A stretch of DNA of 64,000 nucleotides from assembly GCA_949130495.1 (NCBI GenBank), contig OX422217.1, forward strand, positions 542,815,137 through 542,879,136, read 5' to 3'. A model generated the notes under the pieces. It was not told the DNA's origin. It worked only from the letters and a program-made list of their open reading frames with translations, and made no database searches. Below, piece after piece: positions 35,531-47,125 of this stretch; within the stretch, counting starts at the first letter, position 1; each line of letters opens with the position of its first letter. The stretch comes from Sambucus nigra (Eukaryota > Streptophyta > Magnoliopsida > Dipsacales > Adoxaceae). The position numbers and the translations under genes were made by a program.

Positions 35531-38473
35531 TGTGAAATCCCGACTAATTAAATACCGGGTAGCTACTCCTTTATTAAATCAATACAAAATGCCAAGTTGG
35601 TTCAGTTAATAGCATCACTGTCGAAAACATTTTTATGATTACTAACCACCTAGTATTTAAAAAGTAAGTTGCCAAATTTTAAATTAAGTCTGATTAACAT
35701 GCAATAAAAGAATAATGGAAGAACAACATAATCCATTCACCATAACGAAGTAATGAAATAACCAACTAATAAATATAAGTCCGGAGGAAAACTCCTCACC
35801 ACAATCCCACAACTGAAATAAGTAAAACAAAGTATCCTGAATTAATTACATGCCAAAAGTCTGAAAGTCTGAAATAGGAAATGTTTCTAATAGAAATGGG
35901 CGACATGCCCTACAACTGATGAAAGCTGAATATAGAGTCAAGATAGATGAAGCGTCTACTAGTAAAGTCCTGTAACTTCCACAAACAGCTACAGCTCATC
36001 ACCTGAATGAGAATCCTAAGCATGGTGTCCTTGTGGCTGGGCACCTAAAATGGTTTTTACAAAAAAAGTAGATTTGAAAGCAAACGGGTCAGAGCCCGAA
36101 AGTGGAGAGTATTTAAAAATAGCAAGTGCTTTAATAACATTAAAACAATGAAATCAAAGTACATGTTAGGACGTGCACTCACATGAAATACTCACCTCTC
36201 GTCTAATTGTGCACCCCTAACGTATAGCACCCATCTAAGTGATAAATACATCTATCCAAACTGACATGAGTTCTAACCTTTCTACTCGGTTCCCATTATA
36301 TATTCTAAAGTTATCAATTAAAAAGAGGCTTTACATACACTCGGATTCTCAATTAAGCAATACAATTCATTTCAGGTTATCCCTTTATATTTTCTCAAAA
36401 CGTTTCCATATTTATCCACACAATACCACATGAAAGTTCTCATTAATTAAGTGTATATAATTCGCATCATAAATATACAATACAAGCACCCCGAGACTAG
36501 CTGCGGTGCACACATACTCTGCTATCCATCCCGGTATATCACGTACATAAGGATCACGCATTCCGAATCTCTCAGGAATCGTTCTCAGATAACAACAATC
36601 ACAAACAATGGAGGTGAACACAGTCACATCACATGGGTCACGCACATACCTACGCTACCACGATCAGCAGACTTATTAACATCCCAATAAGTCCTTCTCT
36701 GACCTATGTTCTCGAGGTACCAATCTAAATCCGGGCAACACAAGGATTAGAGGGCCCTAAGCGAACGTAAACCTCCCGTGATAGAAAGTATGGTAGGTAT
36801 GTCATACACATAAAATCATATACATATACTAAGTATGCACACATCTTAGTAATCACCATAATTTATTTGTGGTACACTTCTCATTCTCATACCGACATAT
36901 AATGCTACACAATTTATATGTTCCTGGTTAATTCAATTATTTAGGCCGTCAATAATTCTCGCATTATAATAGACACTCACGTCCTAATCCATAATTTTCA
37001 TTTGGTTCAAATCACACTTCTAGGTTTTACTCCTATATACATCCCAAATGTCCCTACCATAATAATTTATCATCAAGGGAATGTCATCTCTACAATTAAA
37101 TAAGGTTACGGGACACGCGAAATCAAAACAGGCCAAAAAGCCTAAACTGTCAGCTCGTTAGAAGTCTCGTTGGAACGAGAGTTCGTTCGAACGAAGTGGG
37201 CCTTCTAACGAGATCTCGTTCGAACGAAGTGGGCCTTCTAATGAGATCTCATTCGAACGAAAGTCATCTAATGAACATCCCTCTCGTTAGAAGTCAAACT
37301 GTCAACTCGTTAGAAGCTCGTTCGAACGAGCTCGTTCGAACGACCTGGGCAGGTCTTCTAACGAGAGGCTAGTTTCGAGCCCAGAAATTCCTTTTTCGTT
37401 TTTCCATCTTTTCTTCCACTCTAATCTCATCTACGCATCAATCCAACAATTGTTCAAGGTTTCTAATCATCCCTAAACATACTTAGGTCACATACTAACG
37501 TGTTTTGTGGGGTTAACTCATTCTAAACATCATCCAAATATCAAATCTATACATTTTCCCCCAATTTCAAGAATATGAACCCTAGAAATTCTTAAATCCC
37601 CAATGAGTCTAATTAAATCCTTTTTTGTTTCATCCAAAATATATTATCATCAAATTAATCACCTACATACAATTCTACATGCAATTCCTCATCAAAATAC
37701 AAGTTTCAATTTCCAGTTTAATGGGTTTTCATCACTCTCCCAAAAACAATACAATTTTATCAATTTCCTACGTATGGAAGAAGCATTCTCTGCAACTAAT
37801 GAAATTAAACCATTTTCCTTATGTATATCTCTGATTTTGATGTCGATTTGATGAATGATCCTCTCTCTCTCTACAGAATTCTCCTCTCTCTCTCTCTACA
37901 AGTCTTCTTCTCCAAGGTGACAATTGTGGCTAGGGTTTGCCTTAGGAAACTTTTTGGAACTAATTCTAATAACCCCCGTAGCCCATTAGGTTATTAGTAG
38001 GTTTAGTGGGTAATTGCCAAATCAGATATTAATTCCTAATTTTCGTGGGTTTTAATTCCCAAAAATCCGAAATTACCAAACTACCCTTATACGTTGCCGG
38101 TATGGCCTAAAAATGCCCCGGGACCCAAACTAAACCCCCGGCTAGTGTTTTCTAACTATTTCGACCCTTCCGGACGCGTTGGCGCACTCAAAATGACCAT
38201 ACAGTTAATATAAATAAAATTCACTTTTATAATTAAAATAATTATATTCCTGACGCGACTGTCACACGCGTCTCAACAAAATTTCCAAATTGTCATATTT
38301 CAATCTCACGACAAATTTCATAATTCAATATTCATATATAGCCATATATACTCATTATAATCAAATACCAACTCACATCTCATTATTATTTTAATCCGTA
38401 TTAATTTCCAATTAATACACATTTAATTCAATTAATCCCATAAATAAATATCACAAAAATACGGGGTATTACA
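35531..38473 (-). repeat. Tekay 3' LTR
   Basis: On the plus strand TGTGAAATCC...GGGGTATTACA, nearly identical to 43,324-46,267. It contains a palindrome-rich segment at 37,152-37,375 and a CT microsatellite at 37,861-37,905. Small open frames inside (for example 37,603-37,851) recur in the other LTR but resemble no protein. Confidence 0.93.
37152..37375 (-). promoter_or_regulatory. CGTTCGAACG palindrome cluster in the Tekay LTR
   Basis: Alternating CTCGTTAGAAG and TCGTTCGAACGA words, including the 18-bp palindrome AGCTCGTTCGAACGAGCT at 37,315-37,332. It sits upstream (minus sense) of the TATA-like CCTTATTTAATTG near 37,091-37,103. Confidence 0.5.
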
Positions 38474-38487
38474 TACTTCCCCCTAAT
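38474..38487 (-). other. Tekay polypurine tract
   Basis: The minus strand reads TTAGGGGGAAGTA directly before the LTR start TGTAATACCCC. Confidence 0.8.
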
Positions 38488-38514
38488 AACAGAATTTCGT
38501 CCCGAAATTCGGAA

Positions 38515-41500
38515 CTAGAAAGTACCTGGTAAGAACAACTCTGGATAACGTTCGCGTATCTCATCCTCACGCTCCCATGTGGACTCCTCGACATTATGAT
38601 GTCGCCACTGAACATGCACTAACGGAACTATCTTTGACCGCTGTTTCCGCTCACTTCAGTCCAAAATAGCAATCGGCCCCTCCTTGTAGGAGCTATCAGC
38701 CTGGAGATCGATGTCCTCCAAAGCAATGTGAGAATGAGCCAAATCGTCTCTAAGATATTTCCTTAGCGAGGAAATATGAAATACATCGTGAATCCGATGC
38801 AAATGCTCCGGTAACCCAAGTCTATACGTAAACGGTCCAATCCGCTCAATAATAGGAAATGGTCCCACATATCTCGGTGCCAACTTCCCTTTCTTCCCGA
38901 AATGCATAATCCCCTTCATAGGAGATACTCTGAGAAAAACCTGGCCCCCACTTGGAACTCCCTGAAGAACCTCTTCGCATCAGCATAGCTCTTCTGCCGA
39001 TCCTGAGCTACCCGAATGCGACTCCGAATCAATTCTATCCTCGTCGAAGTATCCCGAATCACTTCCGGCACAATTAGTTTGTTGTCCCCCACCTCCAACC
39101 AACATGCTGGGGAACGACAAGGTCTACCATACAACGCCTCAAATGGAGCCATGGCAATGGTGAACTGGTAGGAGTTGTTGTAAGCAAACTCCACCAGTGG
39201 AAGATACTGCTCCCATCCACCCCTGAAATCAATGAAGCACATACGCAACATGTCCTCCAACATCTGGTTTGTACGATCGGTCTGCCCATCGGTCTGCGGG
39301 TGATACGCCGTACTCAACTACAATTCTGTGCCCATGGCCTCCTGAAATCTTTCCCAAAACCGTGAAAGAAATATCTTGTCTCGATCAGACACGATATTTA
39401 GGGGCACACCGTGAAGTCTCACTATCTCTGCAATAAAGAGCTGGGCATACTGTCCCGTAGTGTAGCCTGTCCTTACGGGTAAAAAATGAGCGACATTGAT
39501 CAACCTGTCCACAATTACCCAAATGGAGTCGTGACCTCTCTGTGACGTAGGCAACCCCGTCATAAAGTCCATGGAGATGCTCTCCCACATCCACATCGGG
39601 ACCTCTAACGGCTGTAGCAGTCCTGCCGATCTCTGATGATCCACTTTTACTAGCTGACAAGTGGCGCATTTTGAAACAAACACGACAATATCTCTCTTCA
39701 TCCCGCTCCACCAATACTGTCGTCTCATGTCTTGGTACATTTTGTCCCCACCGGGATGTATCGCGAACCGTGAGCCGTGCGACTCTGCCATCACCTTGTG
39801 CCGCAATTCCTCCCCTTTCGGAACTACCAATCTCCCATTGAAGCGTAATCCCCCGTCTGAGCTAACGGTATTGGATTCGGCTCCCTCTGCTAGTAACCGA
39901 ACTATCTGCTCCTGACAGAACGAGTCATTTGCCTGGGCCTTTACCACCTTCGTGACAATCTGCGGCGTAACAGTCATCACAAAGATGAATGATCGGGCCA
40001 CTGCATCCTAGTGTCCCAACTCCTTCCACTTGGCTTTCCACACCCCTGCCACCTCATCTACTGGCCTACGGCTCAACGCGTCTGCTACCACGTTAGCCTT
40101 CCCCGGGTGATATTGGATATCAAACTGATAGTCCTTCACAAACTCAAGCCACCTTCGCTGCCGCATATTCAACTCCTTTTGCGTGAATAGGTACTGTAAG
40201 GACTTGTGGTCTGTGAACAATCGAAATTTCTCCCCCAAAAGATAATGTCTCCAAATCCGAAGGGCAAATACCACTGCCGCCAACTCCAAGTCATGGGTGG
40301 GGTAATTCTTCTCATGAGGCTTAAGCTTACAGGAAGCATAAGCTATGGCCTGACTCTCCTGCTGTAATACACCTCCAAGTCCTTGCAAGGACGCATCGGT
40401 GTAAACTAGATACTCAACTCCCGGTCTCGGCAATGCTAACACAGGTGATGAGGTCAACTTGTCCTTCAATTCATCGAATGCCAACTGACAGGCATCACTC
40501 CAGATGAACGGCACACCCTTACGAGCCAGATGTGTCAAAGGAACCGCTATCTTCGAAAATCACCGAATGAACCTCCTATAGTATCCTTCTAGGCCCAAGA
40601 AACTACGGATCTCAGTCGGTGTCGTGGGCTGTCCCCACTCCCTCAACGCGGATACCTTCCCCGGATCAACAGATATTCCCTGGTCGGAAATAATGTGCCC
40701 CAAACACTGGACCTCCTTCAGCCAAAACCCGCACTTCTCATACTTTGCATACAACTCGTTCTGACGTAGCGTCTGCAAAACTTTCCTTAAATGCTCGGCG
40801 TGCTCCTCCTCTGTCTGGGAGTAAACCAGAATATCATCAATGAAGACAATGACAAACTGATCTAGGAAATCTCTGAACACCCTATTCATCAAGTCCATAA
40901 ACACTGCTGGAGCGTTGGTCAAGCCAAAAGGCATAACCCGAAACTCATAAGAACCATATCTCGTTAAGAACGCAGTCTTCGAGACATCCTCTTCCCTGAT
41001 ACGCAACTGATGGTATCCCGATCGCAAATCAATCTTCGAGAAGAAAGAATCTCCTCTCAACTGGTCGAATAGGTCATCGATTCGAGGCAACGGATACTTA
41101 TTCCGTATCGTGACCTTTTTCAACTCTCGGTAGTCCACACACAATCTCAGTGAACTATCTCTCTTCTTCACGAATAACACAGGGGCACCCCACGGCGAAG
41201 TACTCCTCCGTATAAACCCCTGACCCAACAACTGCTCAATCTGATCTCGTAGCTCTCGCATCTCTGCTGGATCCATACAATACGGTGCGCGTGCTATAGG
41301 TCTCGTATCTGGTAATAAGTCTATGATAAAGTCTATCTCACGACTGGGGGGTAGGCCTGGTATCTCCTGAAATACATCGGAATACTCCCTGACAACTCGG
41401 ATCAAATCTAAAGGAATCACAATCTCCTTAGAGGTATCCTCCTCTATGTAATACAAATGAGCGGTCGAGCCTCCCTCTGGGCGAGGCATCGCCACTATAA

Positions 41501-41918
41501 ACATCTCTTGCCCCGGAATGGCAAAAACAATGCTCCCACCGAAGCAATCAATCATGGCTCTATAATCTGCGAGCCAATCCATACCGATAATCACATCGTG
41601 AACATGCATATCTAATACCAACATGTATGCAGGTAATACCAAACTACCAATCTCTACCCCCACTCCCCGGCATATAAAGAAAATAAGTGACCCACTCCCC
41701 AATGGTGAGTCTACACACTTCACTGTGCTCTCTGCTATGGCTAACAACCCTAAGGCTTTCGCAAAATGTGTAGCTATAAAACAATGCATTTCCTCCGTAT
41801 CAAACAAAACCAGACCCATAGTACCATGGATAGGAAACATACCCTCAATCGCGGGTGGTGCCTGTGGAGCTGCTGCCTGGTGGACGTTATAGACACGTCC
41901 ATACTGTAACTGCCCCTG
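38515..41918 (-). pseudogene. pol: Tekay pol: protease, RT, RNase H, integrase, chromodomain (broken)
   Basis: Continues in the gag frame. Stops at 41,919 (gag-pol boundary), 40,560, 40,008, 39,318 and 38,656, and a 1-nt frameshift near 38,940-38,955. Protease site reads '[11 protein letters not shown]' (about 41,793-41,801), so DTG has become DTE. RT is intact around 'FIDD' (40,833-40,844). RNase H: '[17 protein letters not shown]'. Integrase: 'ESHGSRFAIHPGG', 'CATCQ', 'ISMDFMTGLP' and 'IVSDRD'; the position expected for the catalytic Glu reads Asp ('QTDRTNQ', codon 39,276-39,278). C-terminal chromodomain (about 38,700-38,518): 'VQWRHHNVEESTWEREDE'. Chromodomains target integration to modified histones in chromoviruses. 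The stop at 38,515 gives a usual total length of about 1,540 codons. Confidence 0.92.
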
Positions 41919-43139
41919 CTACACTGGAGCTGCTGGAATGGCTGGTAGTGCTGGCACCTGGGCTAAAGCTGGGAGGGCAGGTGGAAAAAGTGGCCTCTGT
42001 GGCTCATGTCGAGCACCCTGCTGCTGCTGCGGGGCCCTGCCCCTATCAAGATAGTCCTGGCGTTTATGGCCAGTGTTACCACAAACGTAACACTTCCCCG
42101 GGAAGTTCCCCCCTCTCTGTCCCTGCTGCCCCCGGCCCTGGTGGCCGTTACCGTTCCTCCCCTGGCCCTGCTGAAACTGTTGTTGGCCATTCTGACCCTG
42201 CTGGCCCTGATGGCCGTTCGGACCTTGATGGCCCTTCCGGAAACCTCCCTGTCCGTGCCTGAAATTTCCCGATCTGAACCTCTTGTGATCCCCCTGCTGG
42301 GAACCCTGGTCGCCCTGTCTCTGCCCTTGAACAGATTGTGCCCCACTGGCACCATGTCCTCCAGCCCTGCCCTGATGGTTGGACTCTCCCGATCTCTTGC
42401 CCTCAGCCATGTGAAAGCGGTGATCCTGGCAGTGTAACAGTGCAGCATTAACCACATCAGAGTAAGTGGCCAACGATAGGTTCCCCAACAAATGCTGACG
42501 GATCCTCCAAGTCAACCCGTCTGTAAATTTCTGTATCTTCTTCTCCTCTGTCGGTATCTCATCCGGAACAATATTCAACAGATTTGTAAATTCGGCCTCA
42601 GACTCGACCACAGTCCTTCCCTCCTGCTTGAGGCTCATCAACTTCCTTCTCATCTTCGTGTGAACAGCTGACGGAAAATATTTGCGGTCGAACCGCACCC
42701 AGAACTCCTTTATTGTGAGTGTATCTCTCTCCTCCACGGTGGTAATAGACTCCCACCACTGCAGTGCAGACCCCACTAGCTTAAAGGTAGCTAGTATCTT
42801 CTTCTGGACATCGGTGCACTCATACATCCTCAAGTGCCGCTGAATGTCCTTCCTCCACTAACTCGAAACTACAACATCGGACCTACCTGCGAACTCCGGT
42901 GGGTGTGCTTTCTGAAAAGAATCACGTACACGTTCCCAAGCAGACGGGAATGCATGTGCCTGAACTGGCACGGCTACTGGCGCCTGAGGTGGTGCCTGCT
43001 GAACTACGGCTAGTGCGGCATTTACCGCCTGGGCCACAATGGCTGGAACCTCGGCGACATTCATCGTGCCCTGAACTGGTGCGGGCTGTGGTTCTGGCGT
43101 TGCATCCCTGGAAACCCGTTGTGCACGTCGTGGAGGCAT
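41919..43139 (-). pseudogene. gag: Tekay gag (broken)
   Basis: Minus frame from ATG 43,139 ('MPPRRAQRVSRD', the usual Tekay-type start), with TAG at 42,858 and then the same frame. The capsid part has 'LRMYECTDVQKKILATFKL' and 'ALQWWESITTVEERDT'. A long Gly/Gln/His-rich linker follows, then the zinc knuckle 'CYVCGNTGHKRQDY' (about 42,050-42,095), whose last cysteine is replaced by tyrosine. The next stop at 41,919 separates it from pol; gag and pol form one reading frame in this lineage. Confidence 0.9.
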
Positions 43140-43304
43140 TCTGAAACAAGAATGAAGTCTATAAGTTCGCAGTTATAAACTCAAAATAGCTGAAGAACGT
43201 AGCATATACAAAAGAATACAACATTCCTAAAATATAGGGCTCTACATCAAAGAAAGCTCAGCGGAAACATAATAAGCCGTATAGATCCTAAAGGACACTA
43301 GAAC
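43140..43304 (-). other. Tekay leader
   Basis: Short non-coding leader between primer site and gag start. Confidence 0.7.
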
Positions 43305-43321
43305 CTGATGCTCTGATACGA
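43305..43321 (-). other. Tekay primer binding site (initiator tRNA-Met type)
   Basis: After the LTR end GGGTGTCACA and two bases, the minus strand reads TCGTATCAGAGCATCAG. The usual tRNA-iMet complement is TGGTATCAGAGC, so there is one change (G to C) at the second base. Confidence 0.75.
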
Positions 43322-43323
43322 CC

Positions 43324-46267
43324 TGTGACACCCCGACTAATTAAATACCGGGTAGCTACTCCTTTATTAAATCAATACAAAATGCCAAGTTGGTTCAGTT
43401 AATAGCATCACTGTCGAAAACATTTTTATGATTACTAACCACCTAGTATTTTAAAAGGTAAGTTGCCAAATTTTAAATTAAGTCTGATTAACATGCAATA
43501 AAAGAATAATGGAAGAACAACATAATCCATTCACCATAACGAAGTAATGAAATAACCAACCAATAAATATAAGTCCGGAGGAAAACTCCTCACCACAATC
43601 CCACAACTGAAATAAGTAAAACAAAGTATCCTGAATTAATTACATGCCAAAAGTCTGAAAGTATGAAATAGGAAATGTTTCTAATAGAAATGGGCGACAT
43701 GCCCTACAACTGATGAAAGCTGAATATAGAGTCAAGATAGATGAAGCGTCTACTAGCAAAGTCCTGTAACTTCCACAAACAGCTACAGCTCGTCACCTGA
43801 ATGAGAATCCTAAGCATGGTGTCCTTGTGGCTGGGCACCTAAAATGGTTTTTACAAAAAAATAGATTTGAAAGCAAACGGGTCAGATCCCGAAAGTGGAG
43901 AGTATTTTAAAATAGCAAGTGCTTTAATAACATTAAAACAACGAATGCAAAGTACATGTTGGGACGTGCACTCACATGAAATACTCACCTCTCGTCTAAT
44001 TGTGCACCGCTAACGTATAGCACCCATCTAAGTGATAAATACATCTATCTAAACTGACATGAGTTCTAACCTTTCTACTCAATTCCCATTATATATTCTA
44101 ATGTTATCAATTAAAAAGAGGCTTTACATACACTCGGATTCTCAATTAAGCAATACAATTCATTTCAGGTTATCCCTTTATATTTTCTCAAAACGTTTCC
44201 ATATTTATACACACAATACCACATGAAAGTTCTCATTAATTAAGTGTATATTATTCGCGTCATAAATATACAATACAAGCACCTCGAGACTAGCTGCGGT
44301 GCACACATACTCTGCTATCCATCCCGGTATATCATGTACATAAGGACCACGCATTATGAATCTCTCAGGAATCGTTCTCAGATAGCAACAATCACAAACA
44401 ATGGAGGTGAACACAGTCCCATCACATGGGTCACGCACATACCTACGCTCCCACGATCAGTAGACTTATTAACATCCCAATAAGTACTTCTCTGACCTAT
44501 GTTCTCGAGGTACCAATCTAAATCCGGGCAACACAAGGATTAGAGGGCCCTAAGAGAACGTAAACCTCCCGTGATAGCAAGTATGGTAGGTATGTCATAC
44601 ACATAAAATCATATACATATACTAAGTATGCACACATCTTAGTAATCACCATAATTTATTTGTGCTACACTTCTCATTCTCGTACCGACATATAATGCGA
44701 CACAATTTATATGTTCACGGTTAATTCAATTATTTAGGCCGTTAATAATTCTCGCATTATAATAGACACTCACGTCCTAATCCATAATTTCCATTTGGTT
44801 CAAATCACACTTCTAGGTTTTACTCCTCTATACATCCCAAATGTCCCTACCATAATAATTTATCATCAAGGGAATGTCATCTCTACAATTAAATAAGGTT
44901 ACGGGACACGTGAAATCAAAACAGGCCAAAAAGCCTAAACTGTCAGCTAGTTAGAAGTCTCGTTCGAACGAGGCTGTTCGAACGAGAGTTCGTTCGAACG
45001 AAGTGGGCCTTCTAATGAGATCTCGTTCGAATGAAGTGGGCCTTCTAACGAGATCTCGTTCGAACAAAAGTCATCGAACGAACATCCCTCTCGTTAGAAG
45101 TCAAACTGTCAACTCGTTAGAAGCTCGTTCGAACGACCTGGGCAGGTCTTCTAACGAGAGGCCAGTTTCGATCCCAGAAATTCCTTTTTCGTTTTTCCAT
45201 CTTTTCTTTCACTCTAATATCATCTAAACATCAATCCAACAATTGTTCAAGGTTTCTAATCGTCCCTAAACATACTTAGGTCACATACTAAAGTGTTTTG
45301 TGGGGTTAATTCATTCTAAACATCATCCAAATATCAAATCTATACATTTTCCCCAATTTCAAGAACATGAACCCTAGAAATTCTTAAATCCCCAATGAGT
45401 CTAATTAAATCCGGTTTTGTTTCATCCAAAATATATTATCATCAGATTAATCACCTACATACAATTCTACATGCAATTCCTCATCAAAATACAAGTTTCA
45501 ATTTCCAGTTTAATGGGTTTTCATCAATCTCCCAAAAACAATACAATTTTATCAATTTCCTACGCATGGAAGAAGCATTCTCTGCAACTAATGAAATTAA
45601 ACCACTTGCCTTATGTATATCTCTGATTTTGATGTCGATTTGATGAATGATTCTCTCTCTCTCTCTGCAGAATTCTCCTCTCTCTCTCTCTACAAGTCTT
45701 CTTCTCCAAGGTGACAATGGTGGCTAGGGTTTGCCTTAGGAAACTTTTTGGAACTAATTCTAATAACCCCCGTAGCCCATTAGGTTATTAGTGGGTTTAG
45801 TGGGTAATTGCCAAATCAGATATTAATTCCTAATTTTCGTGGGTTTTAATTCCGAAAAATCCAAAATTACAAAACTACCCTTATACGTTGCCGGTATGGC
45901 CTAAAAATGCCCCGGGACCCAAACTAAACCCCCGGCTAGTGTTTTCTGACGATTTCGACCCTTCCGGACGCGTTGGCGCACTCAAAACGACCATACGATT
46001 AATAAAAATAAAATTCCCTTTTATAATTAAAATAATTATATTCCTGACGCGACTGTCACACGCGTCTCAACAAAATTTCCAAATTGCCGTATTTCAATCT
46101 CACGATAAATTTCATAATTCAATATTCATATATAGCCATATATACTCATTATAATCAAATACCAACTCACATCTCGTTAGTATTTTAATCCGGATTAATT
46201 TCCAATTAATACACATTTAATTCAATTAATCCCATAAATAAATATCACAAAAATACGGGGTATTACA
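43324..46267 (-). repeat. Tekay 5' LTR
   Basis: 2,944 bp. It has a palindrome cluster at 44,948-45,160 and a perfect G-box CACGTG at 44,907-44,912, which reads CACGCG in the other LTR. TATA-like CCTTATTTAATTG (minus) is at 44,886-44,898. CT microsatellite at 45,653-45,700. Confidence 0.93.
44886..45160 (-). promoter_or_regulatory. Tekay 5' LTR promoter region: palindromes, G-box, TATA-like box
   Basis: In transcription order on the minus strand: CGTTCGAACG palindromes and CTCGTTAGAAG words (45,160-44,948), G-box (44,912-44,907), TATA-like box (44,898-44,886). The palindrome number differs from the 3' LTR, suggesting copy-number change by slippage or recombination. Confidence 0.5.
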
Positions 46268-46272
46268 CCTAT

Positions 46273-47110
46273 AAACCCTATCGTTGAATTCCAAGTCATA
46301 TACATCCCATCTTGTTTCAACCTGTTGCTCGGACGAGCCTGGATCCATAATATCAAGGTTGTGTCTTCCTCACTCCATCAAAAATTGAAGTTCTTCGCCG
46401 ACGGGCGAGTCATCACCATTTTGGGTGACGACAAAAATGTCGACGGTGTAAGCACCAGCAGTCCAATTCTTGAGATACAGCACGGCTTAAATGATATGGT
46501 CCTATCAGGATTCTGAGTTGAGCCACTCCTACTCCCGACAGGGGACGGTTTCAAAGAAAGGGTTTGTCCAGAATATGACCCTCATGGCAATGTCAATGTG
46601 ATTCAGATGTTCAGAAACATGCACTTCATGCCCGAACTGGGGCTAGGGCAAAGGTAGAAAAGGATACTTGATCCCATCGAACTGAAGAAAGCTTTCCCTC
46701 CTTGTGGCTAGGGGTATCAACCATCAGAACTAGATCTCAGAATGATCCACCAGTCTCAACCAAAGATAAGGTTAGACTACATCCCAACTATCTCAGGAGA
46801 CTCCTTGAATGGACGATTCATCAGAGAAGGCGAAGATTTCCCCTTTTACGGTTTTCCAGAACCATGGTACGACCACACAGATAAGAAGATGAAGCCTGGA
46901 ATGGAGATCTTTTTCCAAGACAGCTACCCATGGGACGAGAGTTTCCAACACCGCGTACAATCGTTCATCAAAGATATCAAAGAGACCGAGGAAAGTAATT
47001 TCGAAGATTCCTTCAACTTACACACACTGGGGCTGACACTCTGCATGGTTCATTCAGGCACTACATCAATGGATCCATCCCGTCTGATTAAAGCTATTGA
47101 TACACCCCTC
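46273..47110 (+). pseudogene. Tat-A protease, 3' part, and linker to RT
   Basis: Continues the frame broken at 35,530. 'IVEFQVIYIPSCFNLLLGRA' (46,279-46,340) and 'SSSLHQKLKFF' are the C-terminal protease signatures of the Ogre lineage. A linker with 'FFQDSYPWDESFQHRV' precedes RT. Stops at about 46,514, 46,655 and 46,709; the next stop at about 47,117 comes before the RT leader. Confidence 0.8.
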
Positions 47111-47125
47111 CTAAACTAACATGCT

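Larger units (their letters stand above)
35531..46267 (-). mobile_element. Tekay/Del-type chromovirus (Ty3/gypsy)
   Basis: 10,737 bp with LTRs of 2,943 and 2,944 bp and the perfect duplication CCTAT (35,526-35,530 and 46,268-46,272). The minus strand has 5' LTR, iMet-type primer site, gag, protease, RT, RNase H, integrase and a C-terminal chromodomain, polypurine tract, 3' LTR. The chromodomain and ~3-kb LTRs point to Tekay/Del. About five differences in one 320-bp stretch make it the youngest element here. The polyprotein has six in-frame stops and one frameshift, so it is not autonomous now. Confidence 0.93.

Noticed and set aside
37152..37375. Heat-shock elements in the palindrome clusters
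   Set aside because: The units contain TTCGAA without the two-base spacer of heat-shock elements (TTC-nn-GAA), so that identity is not supported.
37603..37851. Small frame present in both Tekay LTRs (also 45,395-45,643)
   Set aside because: Conservation follows from the LTR duplication itself; no protein similarity recognised.
41855..42437. Plus-strand frames opposite Tekay gag
   Set aside because: Mirror frames of the Gly/Gln-rich gag linker; Leu/Pro-rich and without domain.
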